DNA of 64,000 nucleotides, taken from contig JAXHUM010000044.1 of assembly GCA_034189325.1 (NCBI GenBank), forward strand, positions 7,953 to 71,952, written 5' to 3'. Below the pieces are notes generated by a model. It saw nothing but the letters and a program-made list of their open reading frames with translations, searched no databases and was not told where the DNA came from. The stretch is from JAXHUM01 sp034189325 (GTDB lineage: Bacteria; Desulfobacterota; DSM-4660; Desulfatiglandales; Desulfatiglandaceae). Shown one piece after another: positions 52,413 to 61,858 of the stretch; the first letter of the stretch is position 1; each line of letters starts with the position of its first letter. The position numbers and the translations under genes are program-made.

Positions 52413-54425
52413 ATGAAAAAACTTTTTTTTATTACGCTCCTTATCGGTGTTTCTTTTGCCGCGGGTTTCATCCTTCGGGGTGGCAAAGATGTGCCTATCG
52501 CTCATGTCGACACACATCAGGGTGGACAGGACATGGAAACACCGGGGGCGGAGAAATCCAGAATATGGACCTGCTCCATGCATCCACAGATAAGGCTTGC
52601 CGATCCCGGACAGTGCCCCATCTGTGGGATGGATTTGATCCCTGCTTCAGAGGAGACGTCCGGGGACCAGGTCGGATCGAGGGAATTACTATTATCTCCC
52701 GGCGCGATAAAACGGGCCCAAATACAAACCGCTCCCGTGGAAAGGAAGTTCGTCTCCGCCGAGATCAGCTTGGTCGGGAAAGTAGACTATGATGAAACCC
52801 GTCTGGCCAATATAACCGCATGGGTACCAGGGCGAATCGACCGCATGTTTGTCGATTATACGGGTGTGACAGTGAAGAAAGGCGATCATATGGTCGATCT
52901 CTACAGCCCTGATCTGCTAACCGCCCAGGAAGAGCTTATCCAGGCACGAAAGACAGTCAAAGAGCTTGAGAAAAGCGGGAGTAGGAGTGTAACAAACATG
53001 GCTGCCGAGACCTTAAAAGCAGTCCGCAAGAAATTGAGATTACTGGGATTAACAAAAAATCAGATAAACAGTATTGAACAAAAAGGAAATCCGTCTGACC
53101 ATATAACGATTTATTCCCCTGTCAGTGGGATTGTCATTCATAAAGAGGCTGTCAAAGGGATGTATGTCAACACGGGAAGTAAAATATACACCATCGCCGA
53201 CCTGTCCCATGTTTGGGTAAAGCTTGATGCCTACGAATCGGACCTTGTCTGGATCAGGTATGGTCAGGAGGTAGAGTTTAAAACAGAGGCGTATCCCGGC
53301 GAGATTTTTAAGGGGAGGATATCTTTCATTGATCCCGTGTTGAATGCGAAGACTCGAACCGTGAAAGTCCGTGTGAATGTCCCCAATAGCGATGGAAAAC
53401 TGAAGCCTGAAATGTTCGTGCAGGCCCTGGTCCGTCCCAGAGTTGCCGCAGGGGGAAAGGTCATTGACGCGAGCCTTGCAGGAAAATGGATCAGCCCTAT
53501 GCATCCGGAAATCGTCAAAGACGAACCTGGGTATTGCGATATCTGCGGCATGCCCCTTGTCCGTGCCGAGACCCTGGGTTACGTCACAGAGGAATCTGAA
53601 GAATACGGGGCACCCCTTGTCATTCCGGCATCCGCTCCTCTCATTACGGGCAAGCGTGCTGTCGTCTACGTGGCCCTGCCTGAAAAACCGGGCGCATTTC
53701 AGGGCCGAGAAATAATACTCGGGCCAAGGGCTGGAGACTATTATCATGTGCGGGAAGGCTTGAAAGAAGGTGAGCTTGTGGTTGTCAACGGCAATTTCAA
53801 AATTGACAGCGCTGTCCAGATTCTCGCAAAGCCGAGTATGATGAATCCTGAGGGAGGTGGGGCCTCACCGGGCCACGCCCATCACCAAGACATGGCAACA
53901 TTGGAGTCATCCAAAAAGAACGGATCCATACACGAGAAAAAGGAGCACAAGAGAAGATTCCAAACGCCCCTCAAATTCAGGAATCAGATAGATAGTGTTC
54001 TAAGAAGCTATTTCAAGATTCAGGAGGCCCTGAACAAGGACAATGCAAAATCCGTTACCGAAGAGGGCCTCGGTCTGGAAAAGGCCATCGGTAATGTAGA
54101 TATGAAACTTTTGCAAGGACAGGTCCATACTGCCTGGATGGATGTCTTAAAGAGTCTACTCAAACAGACAAACAGTATCAAAGAGACCGGAGATATTACA
54201 AAACAGAGAGAGGCCTTTTTTCTCCTGTCGGAGACTCTCACCGACGTCGTTAAACGATTCGGAGCAGGAGGGTCCGAGCCTGTTCTGAGATATCATTGTC
54301 CTATGGCCTTTGGCGGGAAGGGGGCCCACTGGCTCCAGAACAAGAGCGGAACCGCCAATCCCTATTTCGGCCAATCCATGTCCAAGTGCGGCGACCAGAC
54401 AGACGTTCTGGTCCCCATTAAATAA
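52413..54425 (+). CDS. CusB-like periplasmic adaptor with two heavy-metal-binding domains and DUF3347
   Basis: A 670-residue membrane-fusion protein. After the N-terminal membrane anchor comes a heavy-metal-binding domain (CSMHPQIRLADPGQCPICGMDL, about 50-75), then the beta-barrel/lipoyl/alpha-hairpin adaptor core, a second metal-binding motif (ISPMHPEIVKDEPGYCDICGMPL, about 355-380), and a C-terminal DUF3347-like domain with HCPMAFGGKGAHW and FGQSMSKCG. The extra metal-binding domains are more numerous than in E. coli CusB. The ATG at 52413 has GAGG 6 bases upstream. Confidence 0.93.
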   Translation: MKKLFFITLLIGVSFAAGFILRGGKDVPIAHVDTHQGGQDMETPGAEKSRIWTCSMHPQIRLADPGQCPICGMDLIPASEETSGDQVGSRELLLSPGAIKRAQIQTAPVERKFVSAEISLVGKVDYDETRLANITAWVPGRIDRMFVDYTGVTVKKGDHMVDLYSPDLLTAQEELIQARKTVKELEKSGSRSVTNMAAETLKAVRKKLRLLGLTKNQINSIEQKGNPSDHITIYSPVSGIVIHKEAVKGMYVNTGSKIYTIADLSHVWVKLDAYESDLVWIRYGQEVEFKTEAYPGEIFKGRISFIDPVLNAKTRTVKVRVNVPNSDGKLKPEMFVQALVRPRVAAGGKVIDASLAGKWISPMHPEIVKDEPGYCDICGMPLVRAETLGYVTEESEEYGAPLVIPASAPLITGKRAVVYVALPEKPGAFQGREIILGPRAGDYYHVREGLKEGELVVVNGNFKIDSAVQILAKPSMMNPEGGGASPGHAHHQDMATLESSKKNGSIHEKKEHKRRFQTPLKFRNQIDSVLRSYFKIQEALNKDNAKSVTEEGLGLEKAIGNVDMKLLQGQVHTAWMDVLKSLLKQTNSIKETGDITKQREAFFLLSETLTDVVKRFGAGGSEPVLRYHCPMAFGGKGAHWLQNKSGTANPYFGQSMSKCGDQTDVLVPIK

Positions 54426-54474
54426 TGCCTCTATGCCCGCATAATGTACCGACCTAAATTGCCTGGAGCTTGTG

Positions 54475-57400
54475 ATGGTGAATAATCCGAAAGATGAATC
54501 TCCTGCCGCCTATTCACTTCTGGATAGAGTAATACGCTTTTTTCTGGAAAGAAAGGCCGTAGTGCTCCTGATGATCGTTGCGGTTTTGGCATGGGGCCTT
54601 ATGGTGGCTCCTTTTGATTGGAAGATCGGCCTGCTTCCCCGTGATCCGGTGCCGGTCGATGCTATCCCTGACATTGGTGAAAATCAGCAGATCGTTTTCA
54701 CCCAGTGGATGGGACGATCTCCCCAGGATATTGAAGATCAGATTTCGTATCCGTTGACCGTGGCCCTATTGGGTATCTCCGGTGTAAAAACGATCCGAAG
54801 TTATTCCATGTTCGGATTTTCAACAGTCTATGTAATCTTCAAAGAAGATGTGGAGTTCTACTGGTCTCGATCCAGGGTTTTGGAAAAACTGAATAGCCTG
54901 CCTCCTGAAACCCTTCCCCAAGGCGTTCAGCCGATGCTGGGTCCGGATGCCACCGCATTGGGACAGGTTTACTGGTACACACTGGAAGGACGCGACGGCG
55001 ATGGAAATCCTACTGGTGGGTGGGATCTGCATGAGCTTCGCTCCATACAGGATTGGACGGTTCGTTATGCTCTGATGTCTGCCGATGGGGTCAGCGAGGT
55101 CGCTTCGATCGGGGGCTTTGTGCAGGAGTACCAAATAGATGTGGATCCTCACGCCATGCGGGCCTGGAACGTCAAAATTGAAGAGGTCTTTCGTTCGGTG
55201 AAGATGGCCAACAAGGATGTTGGCGCCAGGACAATAGAGGTCAACAGGGCGGAATATATTATCCGTGGTATAGGATTTGTAAAGAAACTTTCTGACCTGG
55301 AACATACGGTTATAAAGGTCAACAACAACGTCCCTGTCTATCTCAAAAACGTTGCCCACGTCAGCCTGGGTCCGGCCTTGAGGCGGGGGGCCCTTGATAA
55401 AGAGGGCACGGAGGCAGTGGGTGGCGTTGTTGTGGTGCGATATGGTGAAAATCCTCTTGCCGCGATTAAGAATGTAAAAAAGAGAATCGCGGAGATTTCT
55501 CCGGGCCTTCCCAAAAAGATCCTCCCTGACGGCACGGTCAGCCAGGTGACCATTGTGCCCTTTTACGACCGAACAGGACTGATCTATGAAACTCTGGAAA
55601 CGCTGAACAACGCGCTGACTCAGGAGATCTTGGTCACCATCATTGTCGTCATGTTCATGCTCATGCATATGAGGAGTTCCATCCTGGTGGCAGGATTGCT
55701 ACCCCTGGCCGTGTTGATCTGTTTTATTGCCATGAAGCTTTTTAGGGTAGATGCCAATATTGTTGCGCTCTCAGGAATCGCCATCGCCATAGGCACGATG
55801 GTCGATATGGGAGTGGTGCTTTGCGAAAATATCTTAAGGCGTCTACGTGAGGCAGGGCCTGAAGAAAAATCGCTTGAAGTGATATTTCGCGCTTCAAGTG
55901 AAGTGGGAAGCGCGGTTTTAACCGCGGTTTTAACAACCATCGTGAGCTTCCTCCCCGTGTTTACCATGGAGGCCGCAGAGGGCAAGCTGTTTACCCCTTT
56001 GGCCTATACCAAGACGTTTGCCCTCATTGCATCGGTGATAGTGGCTCTAACCATCATCCCCCCTCTTTCTCATATCCTTTTTGCAGGGAGAATAAAAAAC
56101 AGGATTGTGGAGATCGTTTTTCACTCCCTCATTGTTGCGGTGGGCCTTGTGACATCCTTTTTGGGGCCCTGGTATTTGGGCGCTATCATAGCCTTTATAG
56201 GGGTGTATCATCTCATCTCGATGCGGATTCCAGCAATTGTTCAGAAGACTCTGACGAACCTCATCCATATCCTTGCCATGCTTTTTGTAGCCGTTGTCTT
56301 AACCAAGCATTGGCTTCCTCTTGGTCCTGAACAGGGGTTTTTCTACAATCTGGCTTTTGTTGCAGGTATGATAGGAGGCATCCTCATTCTCATCCGTTTT
56401 TTTATGCACGGCTACGGCAATATCTTGGCATTCTGTTTGGAACATAAGATATTGTTTATGACGGTTCCCCTGATTGTCTTGCTGTTCGGAGGCCTGACAT
56501 GGTTCGGGTTCGATGGATTGTTTAAAAGGCTGCCGCTTAGCATAAGATCGAGTTCTTTCGTTTCCGCCATCGCCCACAAGTTCCCTGGATTGGGTAAAGA
56601 GTTCATGCCGCCTCTTGATGAAGGATCCTATCTGTATATGCCGACGACCATGCCCCATGCCTCCATCGGTGAGGCCCTTGATGTGCTGCAAAAGCAGGAC
56701 ATGTCATTTCGAAGTATTCCTGAACTTGATACGGTTGTCGGCAAACTGGGTCGCGCCGAGACTCCGCTTGATCCCGCCCCGATCTCAATGATCGAAACCA
56801 TTATCAATTACAGGGGCGAATATGTGACCGATAAAAAGGGAAACCGTCTGACCTTTCAATTTGATGAAGACAAGAACGACCTGTTTAGAGACTTTTACGG
56901 AGTGCCTGTTCCGGCAAGAGATGGAAAACCCTATTATGTGAGGGGTCAGTTTCCCCGTGATGAGGAGGGACGGTTGATCCCTGACGCAGAGGGGAAACCT
57001 TTTAGACTGTGGCGTCCTCCTCTTAATCCCGATCTAAATGAGGGCCGACAGGCCTGGAAAGGGATCAAAAACCCTGACGATATATGGGAGGCCATAGTGG
57101 AGGCGGGAAAGATTCCCGGGTCAACATCGGCGCCCAAGCTGCAGCCCATTGCAGCAAGAATTGTCATGCTTCAGAGCGGTATGCGGGCCCCAATGGGAAT
57201 CAAGGTTAAGGGACCGGATCTCGAGACCATAGAAAAGGTGGGGTTGCAGCTCGAACAGTTGCTGAAGAAAGTCCCATCCGTTGAACCGGCCGCCGTGATT
57301 GCGGACAGGATTGTTGGAAAACCCTACCTTGAGATCGATATCGATCGAAAGGCGATTGCCCGATACGGCATCATGCTCGAAAAGGTCCAGGACGTCATTG

Positions 57401-58386
57401 AAGTGGCTGTTGGGGGTCAACAAGTCACCACAACGGTTGAAGGACGAGAACGTTATCCGGTGCGAGTGCGATACAAAAGGGAATTGAGGGACAGCATTGA
57501 GGAGCTTTTAAGGATATTGGTCCCGGCGCCGGGAGGGGAGCAGATTCCCCTTTCCCAGCTTGCCGACATCCGTTATGTGAGGGGACCGCAGGTGATCAAA
57601 AGCGAAGATACCTTTCTCGTGGGCTATGTGCTCTTTGACATGAAAGAGGGCTGGGCAGAGGTCGACGCTGTTGAACAGGCCTCAAGATATCTTGAAGACA
57701 AGAGAAAGGCCGGCGAGTTTGAACTACCTCCCGGTGTGAGTTATACCTTTGCCGGGAGTTATGAAAACCAAGTCAGGTCTGAAAGGAAGCTCGTCGTGGT
57801 AGTCCCGCTTGCCCTCTTTATTATATTTCTTATTCTTTACTTTCAGTTTGAATCGGTCCCTACTACCTTGCTTGTTTTTTCAGGCATTATTGTGGCCTGG
57901 GCAGGCGGCTTTATCATGATCTGGTTTTACGGCCAGGACTGGTTCATGAATTTCTCAGTTTTTGGGACATCTATGCGTGATTTTTTTCAAGTTCATCCGA
58001 TTAACTTAAGCGTTGCCGTATGGGTCGGATTTCTGGCCCTGTTCGGTATTGCCACCGACAATGGTGTTATCATGGCGACCTATCTTAACCAAACATTCAA
58101 GGCCAATCAACCGTCATCCATTGAAGCGATCAGGGAGTCCACCCTTGAGGCCGGCAAAAGGAGAGTCCGTCCCTGCCTTATGACGACCGCTACAACCATA
58201 CTGGCCCTTATTCCCGTTCTTGCTTCAACGGGAAGGGGCGCTGATATTATGGTGCCTATGGCGATTCCCTCCTTCGGTGGCATGGCCATTGTCATCGTAT
58301 CTATATTTGTGGTTCCCGTATTGTACTGTGCCATTGCTGAAATCAAATTCCGGTTCCGGACCATGAATGATCAATCTATTGAATAA
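54475..58386 (+). CDS. CusA/CzcA-family heavy-metal RND efflux pump with enlarged membrane region
   Basis: A 1303-residue inner-membrane pump of the HME-RND family, which drives Cu/Ag or Zn/Cd/Co export with proton influx. It has DAIPDIGENQQIVFTQW, the TM4 proton-relay motif AIAIGTMVDMGVV and the C-terminal ATDNGVIMATYL. It is longer than the usual 1050 residues: about 120 extra residues with several hydrophobic segments lie between TM6 and TM7 (about 540-670). The second periplasmic loop is also extended. ATG 54475 has GGAG 6 bases upstream. Metal specificity is not read reliably from this sequence. Confidence 0.95.
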   Translation: MVNNPKDESPAAYSLLDRVIRFFLERKAVVLLMIVAVLAWGLMVAPFDWKIGLLPRDPVPVDAIPDIGENQQIVFTQWMGRSPQDIEDQISYPLTVALLGISGVKTIRSYSMFGFSTVYVIFKEDVEFYWSRSRVLEKLNSLPPETLPQGVQPMLGPDATALGQVYWYTLEGRDGDGNPTGGWDLHELRSIQDWTVRYALMSADGVSEVASIGGFVQEYQIDVDPHAMRAWNVKIEEVFRSVKMANKDVGARTIEVNRAEYIIRGIGFVKKLSDLEHTVIKVNNNVPVYLKNVAHVSLGPALRRGALDKEGTEAVGGVVVVRYGENPLAAIKNVKKRIAEISPGLPKKILPDGTVSQVTIVPFYDRTGLIYETLETLNNALTQEILVTIIVVMFMLMHMRSSILVAGLLPLAVLICFIAMKLFRVDANIVALSGIAIAIGTMVDMGVVLCENILRRLREAGPEEKSLEVIFRASSEVGSAVLTAVLTTIVSFLPVFTMEAAEGKLFTPLAYTKTFALIASVIVALTIIPPLSHILFAGRIKNRIVEIVFHSLIVAVGLVTSFLGPWYLGAIIAFIGVYHLISMRIPAIVQKTLTNLIHILAMLFVAVVLTKHWLPLGPEQGFFYNLAFVAGMIGGILILIRFFMHGYGNILAFCLEHKILFMTVPLIVLLFGGLTWFGFDGLFKRLPLSIRSSSFVSAIAHKFPGLGKEFMPPLDEGSYLYMPTTMPHASIGEALDVLQKQDMSFRSIPELDTVVGKLGRAETPLDPAPISMIETIINYRGEYVTDKKGNRLTFQFDEDKNDLFRDFYGVPVPARDGKPYYVRGQFPRDEEGRLIPDAEGKPFRLWRPPLNPDLNEGRQAWKGIKNPDDIWEAIVEAGKIPGSTSAPKLQPIAARIVMLQSGMRAPMGIKVKGPDLETIEKVGLQLEQLLKKVPSVEPAAVIADRIVGKPYLEIDIDRKAIARYGIMLEKVQDVIEVAVGGQQVTTTVEGRERYPVRVRYKRELRDSIEELLRILVPAPGGEQIPLSQLADIRYVRGPQVIKSEDTFLVGYVLFDMKEGWAEVDAVEQASRYLEDKRKAGEFELPPGVSYTFAGSYENQVRSERKLVVVVPLALFIIFLILYFQFESVPTTLLVFSGIIVAWAGGFIMIWFYGQDWFMNFSVFGTSMRDFFQVHPINLSVAVWVGFLALFGIATDNGVIMATYLNQTFKANQPSSIEAIRESTLEAGKRRVRPCLMTTATTILALIPVLASTGRGADIMVPMAIPSFGGMAIVIVSIFVVPVLYCAIAEIKFRFRTMNDQSIE

Positions 58387-58500
58387 TCTGTTTGGAAGGA
58401 TATAATGATTTCCCAGACCCATTTTGTGAAGACCGCAAAGATCAATACTAGGAAGCGACGCTTTAAGACAACATAACAAACGAAGATAAAGGAGAATAAT

Positions 58501-58824
58501 ATGGATGAGATAAAAAGAAACAGGTTTGTCATATGGAATATAGCCATGATCGGAATACTCGCATATGTTTTTCTGGTCAGCCCTGTGAAAGCTTCTGCGA
58601 ACAAAGATGATGTCTATTTTACCTGCCCTATGGAATCTCATGCGGATGTGGCGGAGAGTAAACCGGGAAAATGTTACAAATGCGGTATGAAATTGGTCCC
58701 CAGGAAAATGGATGGAACAAAATTCACCTGTCCCATGGAATCTCATGCGGATGTTATCTCGGATAAGCCGGGCATGTGTCCCAAATGCGGGATGAGGCTT
58801 GTTCCAAAAAAAATGAAAAAGTAA
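58501..58824 (+). CDS. Periplasmic protein with two tandem heavy-metal-binding motifs
   Basis: A 107-residue protein with an N-terminal hydrophobic signal/anchor (about 9-31) and two nearly identical repeats, each with the pattern TCPMESHADV then CYKCGMKLVP or CPKCGMRLVP. These are the same type of metal-binding motif as in the adaptor encoded upstream. AAGGAG lies 6 bases before the ATG. It ends the metal resistance operon and probably binds periplasmic metal to hand it to the pump. Confidence 0.9.
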   Translation: MDEIKRNRFVIWNIAMIGILAYVFLVSPVKASANKDDVYFTCPMESHADVAESKPGKCYKCGMKLVPRKMDGTKFTCPMESHADVISDKPGMCPKCGMRLVPKKMKK

Positions 58825-58965
58825 TCTCATGGCGGCCGAAAACCTTAGGGATCGGAGAGGGTTTGTTTTAGGACTAACTGTCAAGTAGTCAGCGGCACCC
58901 CGATATTTGAGCACTTGTGAGACCTTCAACAATGAGCCGACCAGTATGGGATAAAGGAGGGATTC

Positions 58966-59541
58966 ATGAAAAAGATCTTGGCTCTGGCAGGGAGTCCTCG
59001 CACTAAGGGACACACCAGATACCTTTTGGACCAGGTCTTGGAAGGCGCCGAGAATGCCGGTGCCGACGTGGAGACTATTCATGTCGCCAAAAAAAATATC
59101 AGCGGGTGTATCTCCTGCTATAAGTGTCAGGAGACAGACGAATTCAAGTGCGCCCTGGAGGATGATATGCAGGGCATCCTTCAAACGATTGTTGATGCCG
59201 ACGAACTCATACTGGCCACGCCTGTATACTGGTTTGGACCGACCGCCCAACTCAAATCAGTCATTGATAGACTTTTCTGTCTCTTCAAATTCGACCCGAC
59301 CAAAGGATACTACGGCCCCCTGCAGGGAAAAGGATTGTCTCTTGTCGTGACTGCCCAAGGAGACCCTTTTTCCGGAGCCGACCAAGTGGTGCAGCTTGTA
59401 CAGAGGATTGGGTCCTATTGTCGCATGGCCTACAGGGGAACAATAGGGGCCTATCAGGTTCAGGATGTAAAACAGATCCAGGGAAACACCCTCTTGAGGG
59501 AAGAAGCCAAAGACTTCGGGGTTCAGCTCGGATGTTTATAA
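58966..59541 (+). CDS. NADPH-dependent FMN reductase-like (iron-sulfur flavoprotein) family protein
   Basis: A 191-residue flavodoxin-fold protein. It has LALAGSPRTKGHTRYLLDQ, the Cys cluster ISGCISCYKCQETDEFKC (about 46-62), the FMN-binding ATPVYWFGPTAQLKSVIDR, and a C-terminal helical part. The closely spaced Cys residues are typical of the iron-sulfur flavoprotein group, which bind a [4Fe-4S] cluster. AAAGGAGGGATTC precedes the ATG. The physiological partner is unknown. Confidence 0.9.
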   Translation: MKKILALAGSPRTKGHTRYLLDQVLEGAENAGADVETIHVAKKNISGCISCYKCQETDEFKCALEDDMQGILQTIVDADELILATPVYWFGPTAQLKSVIDRLFCLFKFDPTKGYYGPLQGKGLSLVVTAQGDPFSGADQVVQLVQRIGSYCRMAYRGTIGAYQVQDVKQIQGNTLLREEAKDFGVQLGCL

Positions 59542-59869
59542 AGCGCGGGAACACAGGATAGGGTCGTCTTCCAATGAGCCCCTGAATTCTCCTTTCACTT
59601 AATCGGTGTTAAAGATATCTCCCTCGATACACATTTTTTGTGTTTCCGAAACCGGTCAAATAACGTATATTAATCACAAAATTGTTCCGTTCATAAACCT
59701 GATGAGAAGAACAGGAGGAGCTGCTACCTGATAAGAACAGAGGATTTCGCAATGACTGAGGAAGGACTGGCGTTCAACTGCTTCTATTCCGGATAGGCAT
59801 TGACCATATCAAAGGTATCTGGGATCTTAACCCCTTCCTATCAACCAGGATGACAGAGGAGGCTGAATT
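59542..59869. other. Intergenic region, no gene seen
   Basis: About 330 bases between the FMN reductase and the acyl-CoA dehydrogenase. It contains a small AT-only hairpin ACACA-TTTTT-TGTGT (59629-59643) that is too weak for a confident terminator. No ORF is present. Confidence 0.4.
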
Positions 59870-61675
59870 TTGGCGGATAAGTTTGTGAGTATGAGGAACC
59901 TGCGCTTTATGCTGTACGAGGTCTTTGATGTGGTCTCATTGACACGGTATTCGTACTATGAAGAATATGACCGTAAGATGCTCGATATGTTTGTTCAGGC
60001 CGCCTTGGAACTGGCGGAAGGACTTCTCTGGCCCTATTTTCAGGAGATGGACAGAAATCCACCGGAGCTTGTGGACGGGGTGGTGAAAGTACATCCTTCC
60101 GTCAGAAATGCCCTAAAAGAATTAGGCGAGGGTGGGTGGATTGCCATGACCGTTCCGGAAGAATTGGATGGACAGCAGCTTCCACAGATCATTGCCGATT
60201 GCTGTAACTTCATCTTCTGCGCCGCCAACTACTCAGGGAGTGTCTATACAGTGATCACTGACGGGGCGGCCCGTCTTATCGAGAATTTCGGAAGCACGGA
60301 CCTTTACGAGACTTTTGTACCGAATATGCGAGGGGGACGGTGGCAGGGGACCATGGCCCTGACCGAGCCTGAAGCGGGAAGCTCTCTGAGTGATATCACC
60401 ACCACGGCAGAGCCCACTGAAGAGGGGTACTACAAAATTCGTGGACAGAAGATCTTCATCTCCGGGGGGGATCATGATGCGGTCGAAAATGTTGTGCATC
60501 TCATGCTCGCCAAGATTCAGGGGGCCCCCCCCGGGGTCAAAGGAATCTCTCTGTTTGTGGTCCCGAAGAAAAGGATAGATGAAGAAGGTGATCTCATTCC
60601 TAATGACGTTGTGGTCTCCGGGATTTTTCACAAGCTGGGATACCGGGGGTGCCCCCTTACGCAGCTCAGTATCGGGGACAAAGACGACTGCCGGGGTTAC
60701 CTGGTGGGAGAGCCCCACAATGGTCTCCGGTATATGTTCCAGATGATGAATGAAGCACGGATCGGAGTCGGCATGGGTGCGACGGCCATCTCCTCGGCCG
60801 CCTACTACTCCTCTTTGGACTATGCCACCCTTCGAAAACAGGGCCGGAAGATCGAGGAGAAAAATCCCGACCTGTCTCCCGTTCCCATCATTGAACACGC
60901 AGACGTGAAAAGGATGCTCCTGTTTCAGCGATCGGTAGTGGAAGGCTCTTTATCCCTCTTGCTCCAATGCAGCAAATATGTGGATATGATTAAGGTGGGA
61001 ACCGATGAAGAGAAGCAAAAGTATACCCTTCTGCTGGATCTTCTCACACCGGTGGCCAAAACCTATCCATCGGAGATGGGTATTCTAGGTATCAGCCAGG
61101 GACTTCAGTGTTTCGGAGGCTCCGGATACTGTGACGACTATCCCCTGGAGCAATACTATCGGGACGCTCGGATTCATCCCATCCATGAAGGGACCACCGG
61201 AATCCATGGGATCGATCTTTTGGGACGGAAAACCCGTATGCATGGGGGTCGGGCCTTTGATCTATACAAGGATGAAGTTGCAAAAACCATTGGAGAGGCC
61301 GAGAAAATACCCTCCCTGGAGTCTTATGCGCTGGCGTTGACGACTTCTATTGAAAAGCTTGAACAATTGACGGCTCATCTGGCCGACATCCAGAAAGAGC
61401 ACGGCATAGAGCACATTCTGGCTGATGCGACGCTTTATCTCGAATTGTTCGGTATTCTCACCGTGGCATGGCAATGGCTTATGCAAGCCATTAAGATTGT
61501 CAGGGCATTGGATGACGAACCCTCGGGAGCTGATAAGGATTTTTACGAAGGGAAATTCTATACCTTCCGCTATTTCTTCGCCTATGAACTCCCCAAGGCC
61601 GAAGGCTTGTTCAACCGTTTGTCCCATACGGACGGGTTGACCGTTCAGATGAAAAAGGAATTGTTCAGAGATTAG
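59870..61675 (+). CDS. Long-form acyl-CoA dehydrogenase (DmdC-like, with C-terminal extension)
   Basis: A 601-residue acyl-CoA dehydrogenase of the long group that includes 3-methylmercaptopropionyl-CoA dehydrogenase. It has GTMALTEPEAGSSLSDI and GQKIFISGGDHD (FAD region), FGGSGYCDDYPLEQYYRD and the catalytic Glu in PIHEGTTGIHGIDLLGRK, followed by the extra C-terminal helical domain. The start is TTG with GAGGAGG 7 bases upstream, which decides the start. Substrate probably a saturated acyl-CoA; the sulfur compound specificity is not implied by the sequence. Confidence 0.93.
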   Translation: MADKFVSMRNLRFMLYEVFDVVSLTRYSYYEEYDRKMLDMFVQAALELAEGLLWPYFQEMDRNPPELVDGVVKVHPSVRNALKELGEGGWIAMTVPEELDGQQLPQIIADCCNFIFCAANYSGSVYTVITDGAARLIENFGSTDLYETFVPNMRGGRWQGTMALTEPEAGSSLSDITTTAEPTEEGYYKIRGQKIFISGGDHDAVENVVHLMLAKIQGAPPGVKGISLFVVPKKRIDEEGDLIPNDVVVSGIFHKLGYRGCPLTQLSIGDKDDCRGYLVGEPHNGLRYMFQMMNEARIGVGMGATAISSAAYYSSLDYATLRKQGRKIEEKNPDLSPVPIIEHADVKRMLLFQRSVVEGSLSLLLQCSKYVDMIKVGTDEEKQKYTLLLDLLTPVAKTYPSEMGILGISQGLQCFGGSGYCDDYPLEQYYRDARIHPIHEGTTGIHGIDLLGRKTRMHGGRAFDLYKDEVAKTIGEAEKIPSLESYALALTTSIEKLEQLTAHLADIQKEHGIEHILADATLYLELFGILTVAWQWLMQAIKIVRALDDEPSGADKDFYEGKFYTFRYFFAYELPKAEGLFNRLSHTDGLTVQMKKELFRD

Positions 61676-61858
61676 TCATTGCATTCCATTCACTCTTGCC
61701 CACACAATGACAACCCTTGAATCCTGGCAGAGACCCCACATGGTCTTTTGAGTTGCAGCCTGGTTAGTCAAGTTGGTTATTATAGGGGAAAAGGTCGATC
61801 CAGTCTGAACAGTAGGCAAGGCCCCTGCACTTGCTCGACTGGTCTTACCCGCCTGCTT

